Assembly: GCF_030164425.1 (NCBI RefSeq)
Contig: NZ_JASNJD010000026.1
Coordinates: forward strand, 1 to 64,000
Length of the DNA: 64,000 nt
Reading direction: 5' to 3'
Source of the DNA: Pseudodonghicola flavimaris
GTDB lineage: Bacteria > Pseudomonadota > Alphaproteobacteria > Rhodobacterales > Rhodobacteraceae
Part shown: positions 28,364 through 37,895 of the stretch, one piece after another
How positions within the stretch are numbered: position 1 is the first letter of the stretch
How the letters are laid out: every line of letters begins with the position of its first letter
Program-made: the position numbers and the translations under genes
The notes under the pieces: model-generated
What the model saw: only the letters and a program-made list of their open reading frames with translations
What the model was told of the DNA's origin: nothing
The model's database searches: none

Positions 28364-29112
28364 GCCCCTGCCCTCTCTCTCGCCTGCAGCGCCCGGATAC
28401 GGCGGGCGCGGATTTCGGTGCCGGTGCGATAGAACACCAGCGCGATGAACAGCAACACGAAGCCCGCGATACAGACCAGTAGCGGGATATAGAAGACGTC
28501 GGCGACGTTTTCCTTCTTGTCCATGCTGAGCGAGGCGCCCTGGTGCAGCCCCTGGTTCCAGAAGTTCACCGCATAGCGGCTCAGCAGCGCGAAGACCGAG
28601 CCCACGAGGCAGAGCACCGAGGTCAGATCCGCCGCGGTATCGGGATCCTCGATCGCCGACCACAGCGCCATATAGCCGAGGTAGAACAGGAACAGGATCA
28701 GGAAAGAGGTCAGCCGCGGGTCCCAGGCCCACCAGGTGCCCCACATCGGCTGGCCCCAGATGGCACCGGTGACCAGCGCGATCACCGTCATCACCGCCCC
28801 CACCGGCGCCGCAGCACGGGCGGCCAGCGCGCTGACATGATGGCGCCGGATCAGCCAGATCAGCGACATCACCAGCATCATCAGCCAGCCATTGATCGCC
28901 ATCAGCGCCGAGGGCACATGCAGATAGATGATCTTCACCGTCGATCCCTGACGGTAATCGTCGGGCGTGAAGAAGAATCCCCAGACCAGACCGATCACCA
29001 GGCAGGCGCCCGACAGGATCCACAGCCAGGGCATCAGCCGCTCGGTCACCGCCAGGAATTTCCTGGGATTGGCATAGGACCACAGGGCGTTCATTTTTTC
29101 CGAACTCGACAT
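28360..29112 (-). CDS. ccmC: Heme exporter/lyase protein CcmC
   Basis: CcmC is a six-helix membrane protein that loads heme onto CcmE. The 250-residue sequence carries the tryptophan-rich heme-handling motif WGTWWAWDPRLTSFL between helices 3 and 4. Two external histidines appear in IIYLHVPSALMAIN and NQGLHQGASLS. Helices are evident throughout. The stop overlaps the ccmD start. ccmB ends 47 bp upstream. Confidence 0.95.
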   Translation of the reverse strand: MSSSEKMNALWSYANPRKFLAVTERLMPWLWILSGACLVIGLVWGFFFTPDDYRQGSTVKIIYLHVPSALMAINGWLMMLVMSLIWLIRRHHVSALAARAAAPVGAVMTVIALVTGAIWGQPMWGTWWAWDPRLTSFLILFLFYLGYMALWSAIEDPDTAADLTSVLCLVGSVFALLSRYAVNFWNQGLHQGASLSMDKKENVADVFYIPLLVCIAGFVLLFIALVFYRTGTEIRARRIRALQARERAGA

Positions 29113-29159
29113 GCTGCCTCTCTAGCCCCTCCTCCGGGCCTTCTCAATTCACAACACAT

Positions 29160-29816
29160 TCAACGCAGGTTCACCCGCAGTACCGCTGCGCTGGCAAAGG
29201 GCAGCAGCGCGATCGCCCCGGCGCTGATCCCGGCCAGCAGCAGCAGCGGCGTCGTCGCCTCCATCCCGGTGGCGCCGCGACGGGCGACCTCGGCACCGAA
29301 GATCAGCGTCGGCACATAGAGCGGCAGCACCAGCAGCGACAGCAGCAGCCCGCCGCGCTTCAGCCCCACGGTCAGCGCCGCGCCGAAGGTGCCCAGCACC
29401 GAGAGCGCCGGCGTCCCCAGCGCCAGCGATATCACCAGCCAGCCATAGCCCGGCGCCGGCAGGTTCAGCAGCACCCCCAGCAGCGGCGCCGCCAGCACCA
29501 AGGGCAGGCCGGTGGTAAGCCAATGCGCCAGCGCCTTGACCGTCACCGCCGCCTCCAGCGGCAGCGGCGCAGTGGCCAGAAGATCGAGCGAGCCGTCCTC
29601 CCAGTCCAGCGCGAAGACCCGGTCGAGCGACAGCAGGCAGGCCAGGAGTGCCCCGAGCCAGAGGATGCCCGGCGCGATGGTCGCCAGCAGCGCCGATTGC
29701 GGCCCGACGCCGAAGGGCACCAGCACCGTGACGATCAGGAAGAACGCCAGCCCCAGGCCGAAGCCCCCGCCGGCGCGCATCGCCAGCCGCAGGTCGCGGA
29801 TCAGCAGGGCAATCAC
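29160..29816 (-). CDS. ccmB: Heme exporter permease CcmB
   Basis: CcmB is the membrane subunit of the CcmAB ABC complex that drives release of holo-CcmE. The 218 residues contain six hydrophobic stretches. [20 protein letters not shown] is the conserved cytoplasmic region contacted by CcmA. The start overlaps the ccmA stop as ATGA, so translation is coupled. Confidence 0.94.
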   Translation of the reverse strand: MIALLIRDLRLAMRAGGGFGLGLAFFLIVTVLVPFGVGPQSALLATIAPGILWLGALLACLLSLDRVFALDWEDGSLDLLATAPLPLEAAVTVKALAHWLTTGLPLVLAAPLLGVLLNLPAPGYGWLVISLALGTPALSVLGTFGAALTVGLKRGGLLLSLLVLPLYVPTLIFGAEVARRGATGMEATTPLLLLAGISAGAIALLPFASAAVLRVNLR

Positions 29817-30424
29817 AAAAAGGCCTCGTCGAAATCGTCGCCGGCCGCGGGCAAAACCGCGCGGAACCGGGTGACATCCAGCACCTGTGCCTCAAGCCCG
29901 AGGTCGATATGAGTGGCGATCAGCGCGCTGCCGCCCCAGGCCAGATGCGCGCGCACGGCGGCGGCGAACATCTCCACCGCCCGGGTATCGAGCGATACCG
30001 TCGGCTCGTCCAGCACCCAGACCGGCCGGCCGGTGACCAGCAGCCGCGCCAACCCCAGCCGGCGTTTCTGCCCGGCCGACAGGCTGCCGGCGGGACGCTC
30101 TGCCAGGGTCGCCAGATCGAAGGCCTCGATGGCCTCGACAATGCCAGAGGCACCGAAGACCCGGGCCCAGAAGGTGAGATTTTCACGCACGCTGAGTGTC
30201 GGCTTGATCCCATCGGCATGGGCGGCATAGGCGATCCGGTCCTCCGCCCCCTCGATCCGGCCCGAATGCGGCGACTGCAGCCCGGCCAGGGTGCGCAGCA
30301 GCGTGGTCTTGCCGATGCCGTTGGGGCCACGCAGGATCAGCGCCTGCCCCGGCTCCAGCACAAAGCTGAGCCCGCAGAGCACCGGCAGCCCGCCCCGGGC
30401 CACAGTCAGATCGGTTACACGCAT
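29813..30424 (-). CDS. ccmA: Heme exporter ATP-binding protein CcmA
   Basis: The 203-residue ABC ATPase pairs with CcmB. It has Walker [18 protein letters not shown], signature [15 protein letters not shown] and Walker [21 protein letters not shown]. The second of two close ATGs (30424) is preferred because GGAGAGG lies six bases before it, while the first ATG abuts that site. ccmE, ccmF and ccmH are not in this window. Confidence 0.94.
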   Translation of the reverse strand: MRVTDLTVARGGLPVLCGLSFVLEPGQALILRGPNGIGKTTLLRTLAGLQSPHSGRIEGAEDRIAYAAHADGIKPTLSVRENLTFWARVFGASGIVEAIEAFDLATLAERPAGSLSAGQKRRLGLARLLVTGRPVWVLDEPTVSLDTRAVEMFAAAVRAHLAWGGSALIATHIDLGLEAQVLDVTRFRAVLPAAGDDFDEAFL

Positions 30425-30543
30425 TTCCATCCTCTCCCGCTTACCCGATTGCGGGGCACCGAGAAAGGCGCATTCCGTCTCAGCCCGTGCAGAGGAGGCG
30501 CGGCCCGTGCCAATGGGGCCAGTGCAGCCCAGCGTGGGCCGGG

Positions 30544-30897
30544 TCAGACCGGCAGCATCGCCAGCGCCACCCGGCGGCCTTCGGAGAGCAGCACGTTATA
30601 GGTGCGGCAGGCGGCGGGAGAGGCCATGGTTTCGACGCCGAGCCCGGCCTCTTCCAGCAGCGCGCGCAGATCGGCGGGGATATGGGCGATCTCCGCCCCG
30701 GTGCCGACGAACAGCACGTCTACCTGCCCCGCCAGCGCCATCAGCGGCGCCCGGTCGTCATATCCGCCCCAGGTCGCGGTTCCGGCCGGGCCGGTCAGCA
30801 CCGCGCCCTGGCGGATCTTGCCACCGATGCGGAAAAACCCCGGGCCATAGCCCTCGATCGGTTCAGCATCGGTGAATTCGACTTCAGTTACTCGCAT
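30544..30897 (-). CDS. Mth938-like (NDUFAF3/DUF498) domain protein
   Basis: The 117-residue single-domain protein matches the Mth938/NDUFAF3 fold: [40 protein letters not shown] and [20 protein letters not shown]. The mitochondrial homologue NDUFAF3 helps assemble respiratory complex I; the bacterial role is not established. Its place after secF and the TSUP gene and before ccmA is a common alphaproteobacterial arrangement. Confidence 0.87.
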   Translation of the reverse strand: MRVTEVEFTDAEPIEGYGPGFFRIGGKIRQGAVLTGPAGTATWGGYDDRAPLMALAGQVDVLFVGTGAEIAHIPADLRALLEEAGLGVETMASPAACRTYNVLLSEGRRVALAMLPV

Positions 30898-30945
30898 CTC
30901 TTGTCCCCAGTCCTGCGCCGGTCCCGTCCGCGCGGTTGCCGCCCT

Positions 30946-31698
30946 TCAGCCCCAGACCGGCAGCCCGGTCACCGCGGCACCGGCGATCACCGTATAGGCG
31001 GCGGCGCGATAGGCTTTCTCCAGCCCCGGGCGGAAGATGACGCCCCCCAGCACATTGCCCGCCACATTCGGCAGCGCCAGCATCAGCCCCAACCAGATCG
31101 GCACGCCGTTCAGCATTCCCTGCCAGCCCAGTAGCGCCAGAAGCAGGATATTGTAGAGAAACAGATAAGTCAGGGTCGAGGCGCGCACAACCGGCGCCGG
31201 ATGCGGGCTGGCCATATAGAGCAGGATAACCGGCGGCCCGGGCAGCCCGGCGGCGCCGCCCAGAAACCCCGACAGCCCGCCGGTGCCGAAGATCAGCCCG
31301 GGGCCGAAGCGGCCATGATAGCGGACCCCGGCAATCAGGCAGAGCAGCATCCCCAGCGCCAGGAAGGAGACGCCGAAACGGAACACCTCGGGCGCCACCA
31401 CCCCCAGCACCCAGAGCCCCAGCGGCAGGCCCAGCAACGCCGCCAGGCTCATCCGCAGCAGATCACGCCGGTCGGCCTGGCGCAGCGCACCGGGCAGGTT
31501 CGGCATCGGCCCGAAGGCATCCATCAGCGCCACGGTGATGATGGCCCAGACCGGCGGCAGCACCAGCGCCGCCACCGGCATGAAGACCAGTGCGGTGCCG
31601 AAACCGGCGAAGCCGCGCACGGTGCCGGCGACGAAGGCCGCCAGCGCCAGCCAGACCAGACCCGGCGTCGCCAGCGCCTGGCTCAGCGCCTCAGGCAT
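30946..31698 (-). CDS. TSUP-family (TauE/SafE) membrane permease
   Basis: The 250-residue protein has eight hydrophobic segments and the TSUP marks VAGTVRGFAGFGTALVFMPV near the N-terminus and GTGGLSGFLGGAAGLPGPPV in the second half. Relatives export sulfite, sulfonates or other anions; the substrate is unknown. The start overlaps the end of secF by 8 bp, so it is in the sec operon although it has no known role in protein export. Confidence 0.87.
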   Translation of the reverse strand: MPEALSQALATPGLVWLALAAFVAGTVRGFAGFGTALVFMPVAALVLPPVWAIITVALMDAFGPMPNLPGALRQADRRDLLRMSLAALLGLPLGLWVLGVVAPEVFRFGVSFLALGMLLCLIAGVRYHGRFGPGLIFGTGGLSGFLGGAAGLPGPPVILLYMASPHPAPVVRASTLTYLFLYNILLLALLGWQGMLNGVPIWLGLMLALPNVAGNVLGGVIFRPGLEKAYRAAAYTVIAGAAVTGLPVWG

Positions 31699-32662
31699 CG
31701 ATGTTGGCGAACTGATTGCCGGTCTTCTTGGGGTCGGGCTTGGACCAGTCGCGCTTGACGCCCAGGAACAGCAGGATCGCCGAGGCGACGAAGATCGACG
31801 AATAGGTGCCGACGATCACGCCCCAGGTCATCGCGAAGACGAAGCCGCGGATCACGTCGCCGCCCAGAACCAGCAACGAGATCAGCGCCAGCAGCGTGGT
31901 CATCGAGGTCATCAGCGTCCGGCTCAGCGTTTCGTTGATCGACAGGTTCAGCACCTCGGCCAGCGGCTTCTGCTTGTATTTGCGCAGGTTCTCCCGCACC
32001 CGGTCGAAGACGACCACGGTATCGTTCAGCGAATAGCCGACGATGGTCAGAAGCGCCGCGATGATCGCGAGGTCGAACTTGATCTGCAGTTCAGAGAAGA
32101 TGCCGATGGTCAGCAGCACGTCGTGGATCAGCGCCACCACCGCACCCAGGGCGAACTGCCATTCGAAACGCAGCCAGATGTAGACCAGCACCGCCCCGAT
32201 CGCCAGCACCACCGCCAGAACCGCGGTCTGGATCAGCTCGCCCGAGACCTTCGGGCCGACCGATTCGACCGAAACGAACTTGATGTCCGGCACCACGGTC
32301 TTCAGCGCGCCCTCGACCTGATCGATCATCTCGGCCGAAACCGCCTCCTGATCGTCCTGCGCCTGGATGCGGATCATCGCCACATGCTGGTCGGCGCGAA
32401 AGCCGGGATCGAAGACCTCGGAAATCACCACATCGCCCAGCCCCAGCGGCGTCAGCGCATCGCGATAGACGCCGACATCGAGGTTGGTGGCGCTTTCGGT
32501 GCGGATCGTGGTGCCGCCGCGAAAGTCGATGCCGTAATTCAGCCCCTGCATCAGGAAGGAGATGAAGGCCACCACCATCATCATGCCGGAGAAGCCCAGC
32601 CAGAGCTTCCAGTGCTTGAAGAAATCGAAGGAGGTATGTTCGGGAACCAGTCGCAGTCGCAT
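31691..32662 (-). CDS. secF: Protein translocase subunit SecF
   Basis: SecF partners SecD to pull exported proteins across the inner membrane using the proton gradient. The 323 residues have the first helix followed by LNYGIDFRGGTTIRTE, and then five C-terminal helices with DTVVVFDRVRENLRKYK and LSINETLSRTLMTS, all SecF hallmarks. One base separates it from secD upstream. Confidence 0.96.
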   Translation of the reverse strand: MRLRLVPEHTSFDFFKHWKLWLGFSGMMMVVAFISFLMQGLNYGIDFRGGTTIRTESATNLDVGVYRDALTPLGLGDVVISEVFDPGFRADQHVAMIRIQAQDDQEAVSAEMIDQVEGALKTVVPDIKFVSVESVGPKVSGELIQTAVLAVVLAIGAVLVYIWLRFEWQFALGAVVALIHDVLLTIGIFSELQIKFDLAIIAALLTIVGYSLNDTVVVFDRVRENLRKYKQKPLAEVLNLSINETLSRTLMTSMTTLLALISLLVLGGDVIRGFVFAMTWGVIVGTYSSIFVASAILLFLGVKRDWSKPDPKKTGNQFANIDA

Positions 32663-32663
32663 C

Positions 32664-34325
32664 TCAGACCTCGATCGTTTTCGGGCGGCGGCGGTCGTAC
32701 CACATCACGATCAGCAGCCGGGTCACATAGATCGCCGTGAAGACCGAGGTGATCAGACCGAGGCCGAGGGTGATGGCGAAGCCACGCACCGGCCCGGAGC
32801 CGATCGCAAAGAGGATCACGGCGGTGATGAAGGTGGTAATATTGGCGTCGAGAATGGCGCTCAGCGCCTTTTCATAGCCCAGTTCGATGGCACGGCTCGG
32901 GCCCTTGGCGGTCTTCAGCTCCTCGCGGATACGTTCGAAGATCAGCACGTTGGCATCGACCGCCATGCCGACCGTCAGCACGATGCCGGCGATCCCCGGC
33001 AGCGTCAGCGTCGCCCCGATCAGCGACAGCAGGCCGAACATCAGCGCGATGTTGAGGATCAGCGCCACATTGGCGAACAGCCCGAAGAGCCCATAAGCCA
33101 GAGCCATGAAGATCAGCACCCCGGCAAAGGCCACGCCGGTGGCGATCTTGCCGGCATCGATGCTGTCCTGCCCCAGTTCCGGACCGATGGTCCGTTCCTC
33201 GAGGAAATCCAGCCCGGCGGGCAGCGCGCCCGCACGCAGCAGCACCGCCAGATTGGTGCTTTCCTCGACGGTGAAATTGCCGGTGATGATGCCGGAGCCG
33301 CCGGCGATATGCGCCTGGATCACCGGCGCGCTGATCACCTCGTCATCCAGCACGATGGCGAAGGGGCTGCCGATATTGTCGCGGGTATAATCGCCGAACT
33401 TGCGCGCACCGGAGGTGTTGAAGCGGAAGCTCACCGCCGGCCGGCCGTTCTGGTCGAAGCTGGGCTGGGCGTCGACCAGCTCCTCGCCGGTGACCACAGG
33501 GGCGGCCTCGACGGTATAATAGGTCCCGGTCTCGTTCAGCGCCGGCAGCAGCTTGTTGCCGACACCGGGATTGGCATCGGGGTCGGAGCCCCGGCCGACC
33601 ACCGGGTTGAAGGTCAGCTGCGCGGTGGTGCCGATGATCGATTTCAGCTCGGCGGCGCTGCCGATGCCCGGCACCTGGATCAGGATGCGGTTGGCGCCCT
33701 GACGCTGGATCGTCGGTTCGCGGGTGCCGACCTCGTCGATGCGGCGGCGCACGATCTCCAGCGCCTGGCGCACGGTGCGGTCGTCGGTGGCCAGCTTCTC
33801 GGCCTCCGACAGGGTGACGGTGATGATATCGCCGCTGCCCGACACCACGATATCGGTCGATCCGGCGCCGGTCAGCGACTGGATCGGCCGGGCCAGGGCA
33901 CGGACGGTCTTCAGGGCGGTGTCCATCCCCTCCGGCTGGCTGATGCGGATGCGCAGTTCCGCCTCCGGCGAGGGCTGCAGGCGGATGGTGCCGATGCTGG
34001 CGCGGTCGGCGCGCAGCGCATCGCGGATTTCCGGCCAGAGCGCCTCCATCCGCGATTTGTAGACATCGGCCACCCGCACCTCTGCCAGCAGATGCGCGCC
34101 TCCTCTCAGGTCCAGCCCGAGGTTGACCAGGTCGCTGGGCAGATAGGACGGCCAGCGCGCCGCCTGGGCCTCCCGCTCGGGCGTGGCGCCCGATTTCTCG
34201 ATGGCGGCGCGGGCATCGTTGGCCTGCTCCACCCGGTTATAGAAGGCATTCGGCAGCGACAGGATGATCCCGGCCGCACAAACGGCCCAGATCAACACCC
34301 GCTTCCAGAGTTCAAATTGCAGCAT
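32664..34325 (-). CDS. secD: Protein translocase subunit SecD
   Basis: The 553-residue SecD has an N-terminal helix, VNLGLDLRGGAHLLAEV, a large periplasmic domain (about residues 60-380), and a six-helix C-terminal part with ELGQDSIDAGKIATGVAFAG and TVGMAVDANVLIFERIREEL, the conserved proton-coupled region. It lies between yajC (34 bp upstream) and secF, the usual operon order. Confidence 0.97.
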   Translation of the reverse strand: MLQFELWKRVLIWAVCAAGIILSLPNAFYNRVEQANDARAAIEKSGATPEREAQAARWPSYLPSDLVNLGLDLRGGAHLLAEVRVADVYKSRMEALWPEIRDALRADRASIGTIRLQPSPEAELRIRISQPEGMDTALKTVRALARPIQSLTGAGSTDIVVSGSGDIITVTLSEAEKLATDDRTVRQALEIVRRRIDEVGTREPTIQRQGANRILIQVPGIGSAAELKSIIGTTAQLTFNPVVGRGSDPDANPGVGNKLLPALNETGTYYTVEAAPVVTGEELVDAQPSFDQNGRPAVSFRFNTSGARKFGDYTRDNIGSPFAIVLDDEVISAPVIQAHIAGGSGIITGNFTVEESTNLAVLLRAGALPAGLDFLEERTIGPELGQDSIDAGKIATGVAFAGVLIFMALAYGLFGLFANVALILNIALMFGLLSLIGATLTLPGIAGIVLTVGMAVDANVLIFERIREELKTAKGPSRAIELGYEKALSAILDANITTFITAVILFAIGSGPVRGFAITLGLGLITSVFTAIYVTRLLIVMWYDRRRPKTIEV

Positions 34326-34359
34326 GACCCGGCCTTTTCAGAGGGTTGGACGGTCTGGT

Positions 34360-34644
34360 TTACTTGGCCGGTTCGGTCTTGTTCAGCACCTGGGCGATGG
34401 TCGACTTGACCACGCGCACCTTGACCCCTTCGGCGATCTCGACTTCAAGCTCACCGTCTTCCTTGACCTTGCTCACCTTGCCGATCAGCCCGCCCTGGGT
34501 CACGACCTGATCGCCCCGGCGCAGCGCCTCGACCATCGACTGGTGTTCTTTGACCTTCTTCTGCTGCGGACGGATCAGCAGGAAGTACATGATCGCGAAG
34601 ATCAGGATCAGCGGGAGAAACTGGGCGATTGCGCCACCTTGCAT
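34360..34644 (-). CDS. yajC: Preprotein translocase subunit YajC
   Basis: The 94-residue protein has a single N-terminal helix (FLPLILIFAIMYFLLIRPQQ) followed by KKVKEHQSMVEALRRGDQVV and TQGGLIGKVSKV, the YajC signature. It associates with SecDF in the inner membrane. It is the first gene of the leftward yajC-secD-secF unit; its ATG follows AAGGAAC. Confidence 0.96.
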   Translation of the reverse strand: MQGGAIAQFLPLILIFAIMYFLLIRPQQKKVKEHQSMVEALRRGDQVVTQGGLIGKVSKVKEDGELEVEIAEGVKVRVVKSTIAQVLNKTEPAK

Positions 34645-34938
34645 GTGGTGTTCCTTCTAACCGGAAAAGGCGGGGACCCCCCCGCGGATTGCCGGGAACC
34701 TATGTCGGGAAGGGGGGCAATGCAAGGCAACGAATGGGCCCGCCCCGGCCCGGCGCGACGACATTTCCGTGAAGCCGGGCGGGCGGCGGGAAATATGGCG
34801 GTTTCAACCCCACCGCGCGCGCCCCGCCCTGCCCCGGATCGGGCAGAGAACCGACGAACCGGGGAGACGGGCGCAACGAAAGGCTTGGCCGACGGGCGGC
34901 GCATCGCCATGATGGCCCCACCACAACCGGAGCGCGAG

Positions 34939-36441
34939 ATGAGCGACCAGCCCACCACCACCCTGCCGATCCCGCCCGATGTCTTCTGGGCGATCACCGG
35001 GATCGGCGGGATGGCCCTGCTGACGCTGGTGATCTTCGGGGCGATGATCCCCGCCGGCTCCAGCCATGTCGCCCCGTTGGAGCGGTTGAAGGATCGGCTG
35101 GGGCTTACCAGCCTGAACTCCGGCCTGTTCCTGATCGCCCTGGGGTTTTGGGGCGCGCTGTTCCTGACCCTGACGGTGGGGCTGATCTGGCTGATCTGGG
35201 ATCTGATCTGGATGGGTATCCCCGGCGATACCGCCAAGGTCTGGGGCTTTTCCATCGCCCGCATCGCCGGTCTGACCGCGACATTGGGGGCGGTGGTGGC
35301 CCTGCCCTTCACGCTGATCAAGGTGCGGATGACCGCGCGGCAAACCGATACGGCCGCAGAATCCCTCTTCAACGACAAGATCAACACCGCCAGCGACGAT
35401 CTGCACGCGATGCGGCAACGGTGGGACGAAACGGAAAAGCAGAACATCTGGGAGCCCGACATCGTCCGCCGCAATGCCGCCATCGACCGGCTTGAGGGGC
35501 TGGCGAAAGAGCAACCCTCGGAAGTCCCGCGGATCGTGCGGATGTTGAGCGTTTATGTCCGGGAACTGTCCAAGGAGGTTCCACCGGAGCCTGCCCCCCC
35601 AGATGCCAGACCAGACCAACTCAAAGACTGGGCGCGGCAGCTGACCGTCAAACGCTCAGACATGCAAACCGCCGTTCAGGCGCTGGGACGCCTGCGAAAA
35701 TCCTTCGATGGTGCCTTTGATCCGAAAACCATCGACCTGACCGGCGCCAACCTGCAAGGGATGCTGCTGAGTCATGACGGTTTTAACTTCGGAGGTATTC
35801 TTCTGGCTGAGGCGTCCATGCAGGGGGCGGACCTCTGGGGCGCGAAGTTGCAGGGGGCGGACCTCGGGCGCGCGGAGTTGCAGGGGGCGGACCTCTGGGG
35901 CGCGAAGTTGCAGGGGGCGGACCTCTGGGGCGCGAAGTTGCAGGGGGCAGGCCTCTGGAGCGCGGAGTTGCAGGGGGTGTACCTCGAGCGCGCGGAGTTG
36001 CAGGGGGTGTACCTCGAGCGCGCGAAGTTGCAGGGGGCGAACCTCGAGCGCGCGGAGTTGCAGGGGGCGAACCTCGAGCGCGCGAAGTTGCAGGGGGCGG
36101 ACCTCTGGAGCGCGGAGTTGCAGGGGGTGTACCTCGAGCGCGCGGAGTTCGACACATCAACCTCACTGACAGCCGCTACTCTCCGAGGTGCGGCTGTCAG
36201 TGAGGTTGATTTTACCAATATACCAGAAATCACCCCGCATATCGACCAGGTCTTCGGCGATGCCACCGTCACCCTGCCCGGGGGCGTCACCCGGGATCAC
36301 CCGGATTGGCCGCCGCATTTCTCAAGAGAAAAACTGATCGGCGACGACTTCGAAACCGCCTGGCGTGCCTTCCAGAAATCCATCGGCTTCGACCCGGATG
36401 ACCCTTCGACCTGGGACGACCCGCAGGACACACCACCATAG
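34939..36441 (+). CDS. Membrane-anchored pentapeptide-repeat protein
   Basis: The 500-residue protein has two clear N-terminal membrane helices (about residues 13-37 and 63-88) and a third near 107-127. A soluble charged stretch (about 130-270) is followed by pentapeptide repeats (about 267-435, AxLxx pattern such as GADLWGAKLQ), which form a right-handed beta-helix. A Pro/Asp-rich tail ends at DPSTWDDPQDTPP. Eleven units of exactly 30 bp (35821-36150) encode ten-residue blocks that are nearly identical. A perfect 19-bp hairpin follows. The start ATG is preceded by GGAGCGCGAG. The function is unknown; the gene is alone between divergent yajC and serS. Confidence 0.85.
   Translation: MSDQPTTTLPIPPDVFWAITGIGGMALLTLVIFGAMIPAGSSHVAPLERLKDRLGLTSLNSGLFLIALGFWGALFLTLTVGLIWLIWDLIWMGIPGDTAKVWGFSIARIAGLTATLGAVVALPFTLIKVRMTARQTDTAAESLFNDKINTASDDLHAMRQRWDETEKQNIWEPDIVRRNAAIDRLEGLAKEQPSEVPRIVRMLSVYVRELSKEVPPEPAPPDARPDQLKDWARQLTVKRSDMQTAVQALGRLRKSFDGAFDPKTIDLTGANLQGMLLSHDGFNFGGILLAEASMQGADLWGAKLQGADLGRAELQGADLWGAKLQGADLWGAKLQGAGLWSAELQGVYLERAELQGVYLERAKLQGANLERAELQGANLERAKLQGADLWSAELQGVYLERAEFDTSTSLTAATLRGAAVSEVDFTNIPEITPHIDQVFGDATVTLPGGVTRDHPDWPPHFSREKLIGDDFETAWRAFQKSIGFDPDDPSTWDDPQDTPP
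35821..36150. repeat. Tandem array of eleven 30-bp units inside the pentapeptide gene
   Basis: Each unit starts CAGGGGG and follows CAGGGGGCGGACCTCTGGGG then CGCGAAGTTG with small variants (GTGTAC for GCGGAC; CTCGAGCGC for CTCTGGGGC; GAG for AAG). The period is exactly 30 bp over 330 bp, in frame, giving two pentapeptides per unit. Near identity at the third codon position points to recent duplication or gene conversion. Confidence 0.95.
36157..36209. repeat. Perfect 19-bp inverted repeat (hairpin) within the pentapeptide gene
   Basis: Bases 36157-36175 (TCAACCTCACTGACAGCCG) are exactly complementary to 36191-36209 with a 15-base loop, and four T residues follow at 36210-36213. The coding frame runs straight through and encodes ordinary pentapeptide-like residues. 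The structure lies seven bases after the tandem array. Confidence 0.93.
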
Positions 36442-36519
36442 ACACTGCGCCCCCTACCCCTCGGGGGCGACATGTTGCATAAGGCCCCCACGATTCACAG
36501 TGTTTCAGGGAGCATCCCC

Positions 36520-37812
36520 ATGCATGACATCCGTGCCATCCGCGACAACCCGGCCGCCTTCGACGCCGCGCTTGCCCGGCGTGGGGTTTCCTCGCTCTCG
36601 TCCGAGCTTCTGGCGCTGGACGAGGCGCGGCGCGCCAAGATCCTGGCGGCCGAGACCGCGCAGGCGGATCAGAACAAGGCCGCCAAGGCCATCGGCGCCG
36701 CCAAGGCCAAGGGGGATGACGCCGAATTCGAACGGCTGCGCGCCGAGGTGGCCGACAAGAAATCCGAAGTCGCCGCCATGCAGGCCGAGGCGAAGGAGCT
36801 GGACACCCAGCTGACCGAGATGCTGGCCGGCATCCCCAACTTGCCCTATGACGACATCCCCGATGGCGAAGACGAGGCCGACAATGTCGAACTGCACCGC
36901 TGGGGCACGCCGAAGACCTTCGATTTCAAACCGAAGGAGCATTACGAGCTGTCGGGCGTGATCCCGGGCATGGATTTCGAGACCGCCGCGAAACTGTCGG
37001 GCGCGCGTTTCGTCGTGCTCAGGGGCGCGGTGGCGCGTATCCACCGGGCGCTGGCGCAGTTCATGCTGAACACCCATGTCGACGAAAACGGCCTGACCGA
37101 GATGAACACCCCGGTGCTGGTCCGCGAAGAGGCGATGTATGGCACCGGCCAGTTGCCGAAATTCGGCGAGGACAGCTATCTGATGCGGGAAGGGCTGTGG
37201 CTGATCCCGACCTCCGAGGTGACGCTGACCAATACGGTCGCCGGCGAAATCCTCGACGAGGCCGCCCTGCCCCGGCGGATGACTTCGCACACGCTCTGCT
37301 TCCGCTCCGAGGCGGGATCGGCCGGCAAGGACACCTCCGGCATGCTGCGCCAGCACCAGTTCGAGAAGGTCGAGATGGTGTCGATCACCAGGCCCGAGGA
37401 GAGCGACGACGAGCAGAAGCGCATGCTGCGCTGCGCCGAGGGGATCCTGGAAAAGCTGGGCATCCCCTATCGTACCATCGTGCTCTGCACCGGCGACATG
37501 GGCTTCGGCGCGCGGCGCACCTTCGATATCGAGGCCTGGCTGCCCGGGCAGGACACCTATCGCGAGATTTCCAGCGTCTCCACCTGCGGCGATTTCCAGG
37601 CGCGGCGGATGAACGCGCGGTTCCGCCCCGAGGCGGGTGGCAAGCCGGAATTCGTTCATACGCTGAACGGCTCCGGCCTGGCGGTCGGGCGCTGCCTGAT
37701 CGCGGTGCTGGAGAACGGCCAGCAGGAAGACGGCTCGGTCACCCTGCCCGAGGTGCTGGCGCCCTATCTGGGCGGCAAGCTGACGCTGAGCGCTGTGGGC
37801 GAGCTGGTCTGA
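36520..37812 (+). CDS. serS: Serine--tRNA ligase
   Basis: SerS charges tRNA-Ser with serine. The 430-residue class II synthetase has an N-terminal coiled-coil arm (about residues 30-105, with [20 protein letters not shown]), motif 2 [20 protein letters not shown] and motif 3 [28 protein letters not shown] is the serine-site loop. The ATG at 36520 ([11 protein letters not shown]) is the family start; upstream in-frame codons are not conserved. Confidence 0.97.
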   Translation: MHDIRAIRDNPAAFDAALARRGVSSLSSELLALDEARRAKILAAETAQADQNKAAKAIGAAKAKGDDAEFERLRAEVADKKSEVAAMQAEAKELDTQLTEMLAGIPNLPYDDIPDGEDEADNVELHRWGTPKTFDFKPKEHYELSGVIPGMDFETAAKLSGARFVVLRGAVARIHRALAQFMLNTHVDENGLTEMNTPVLVREEAMYGTGQLPKFGEDSYLMREGLWLIPTSEVTLTNTVAGEILDEAALPRRMTSHTLCFRSEAGSAGKDTSGMLRQHQFEKVEMVSITRPEESDDEQKRMLRCAEGILEKLGIPYRTIVLCTGDMGFGARRTFDIEAWLPGQDTYREISSVSTCGDFQARRMNARFRPEAGGKPEFVHTLNGSGLAVGRCLIAVLENGQQEDGSVTLPEVLAPYLGGKLTLSAVGELV

Positions 37813-37867
37813 GCCGCCGCCAGACAGCGCCGACGACACGCGCCTGAGGACAGGTGCGGAACCGGCG

Positions 37868-37893
37868 CCGGGGGCTCCCTCCGGCGCCCCCGG
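37868..37893. terminator. GC hairpin between convergent serS and the HhH gene
   Basis: CCGGGGGC (37868-37875) pairs with GCCCCCGG (37886-37893). It could end transcription from both sides, but no T run follows on either strand, so it is only a candidate. Confidence 0.4.
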
Positions 37894-37895
37894 GT

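Noticed and set aside
35821-36150. Regular 30-bp repeats considered as a CRISPR array
   Set aside because: There are no spacers: units are contiguous, in frame, and encode pentapeptide blocks. No cas genes are present.
36157-36213. Hairpin with T4 considered as an intrinsic terminator ending the gene
   Set aside because: The reading frame continues through it for 76 codons with sensible sequence, so it is not the end of the gene. Partial attenuation cannot be excluded and is listed as a finding.
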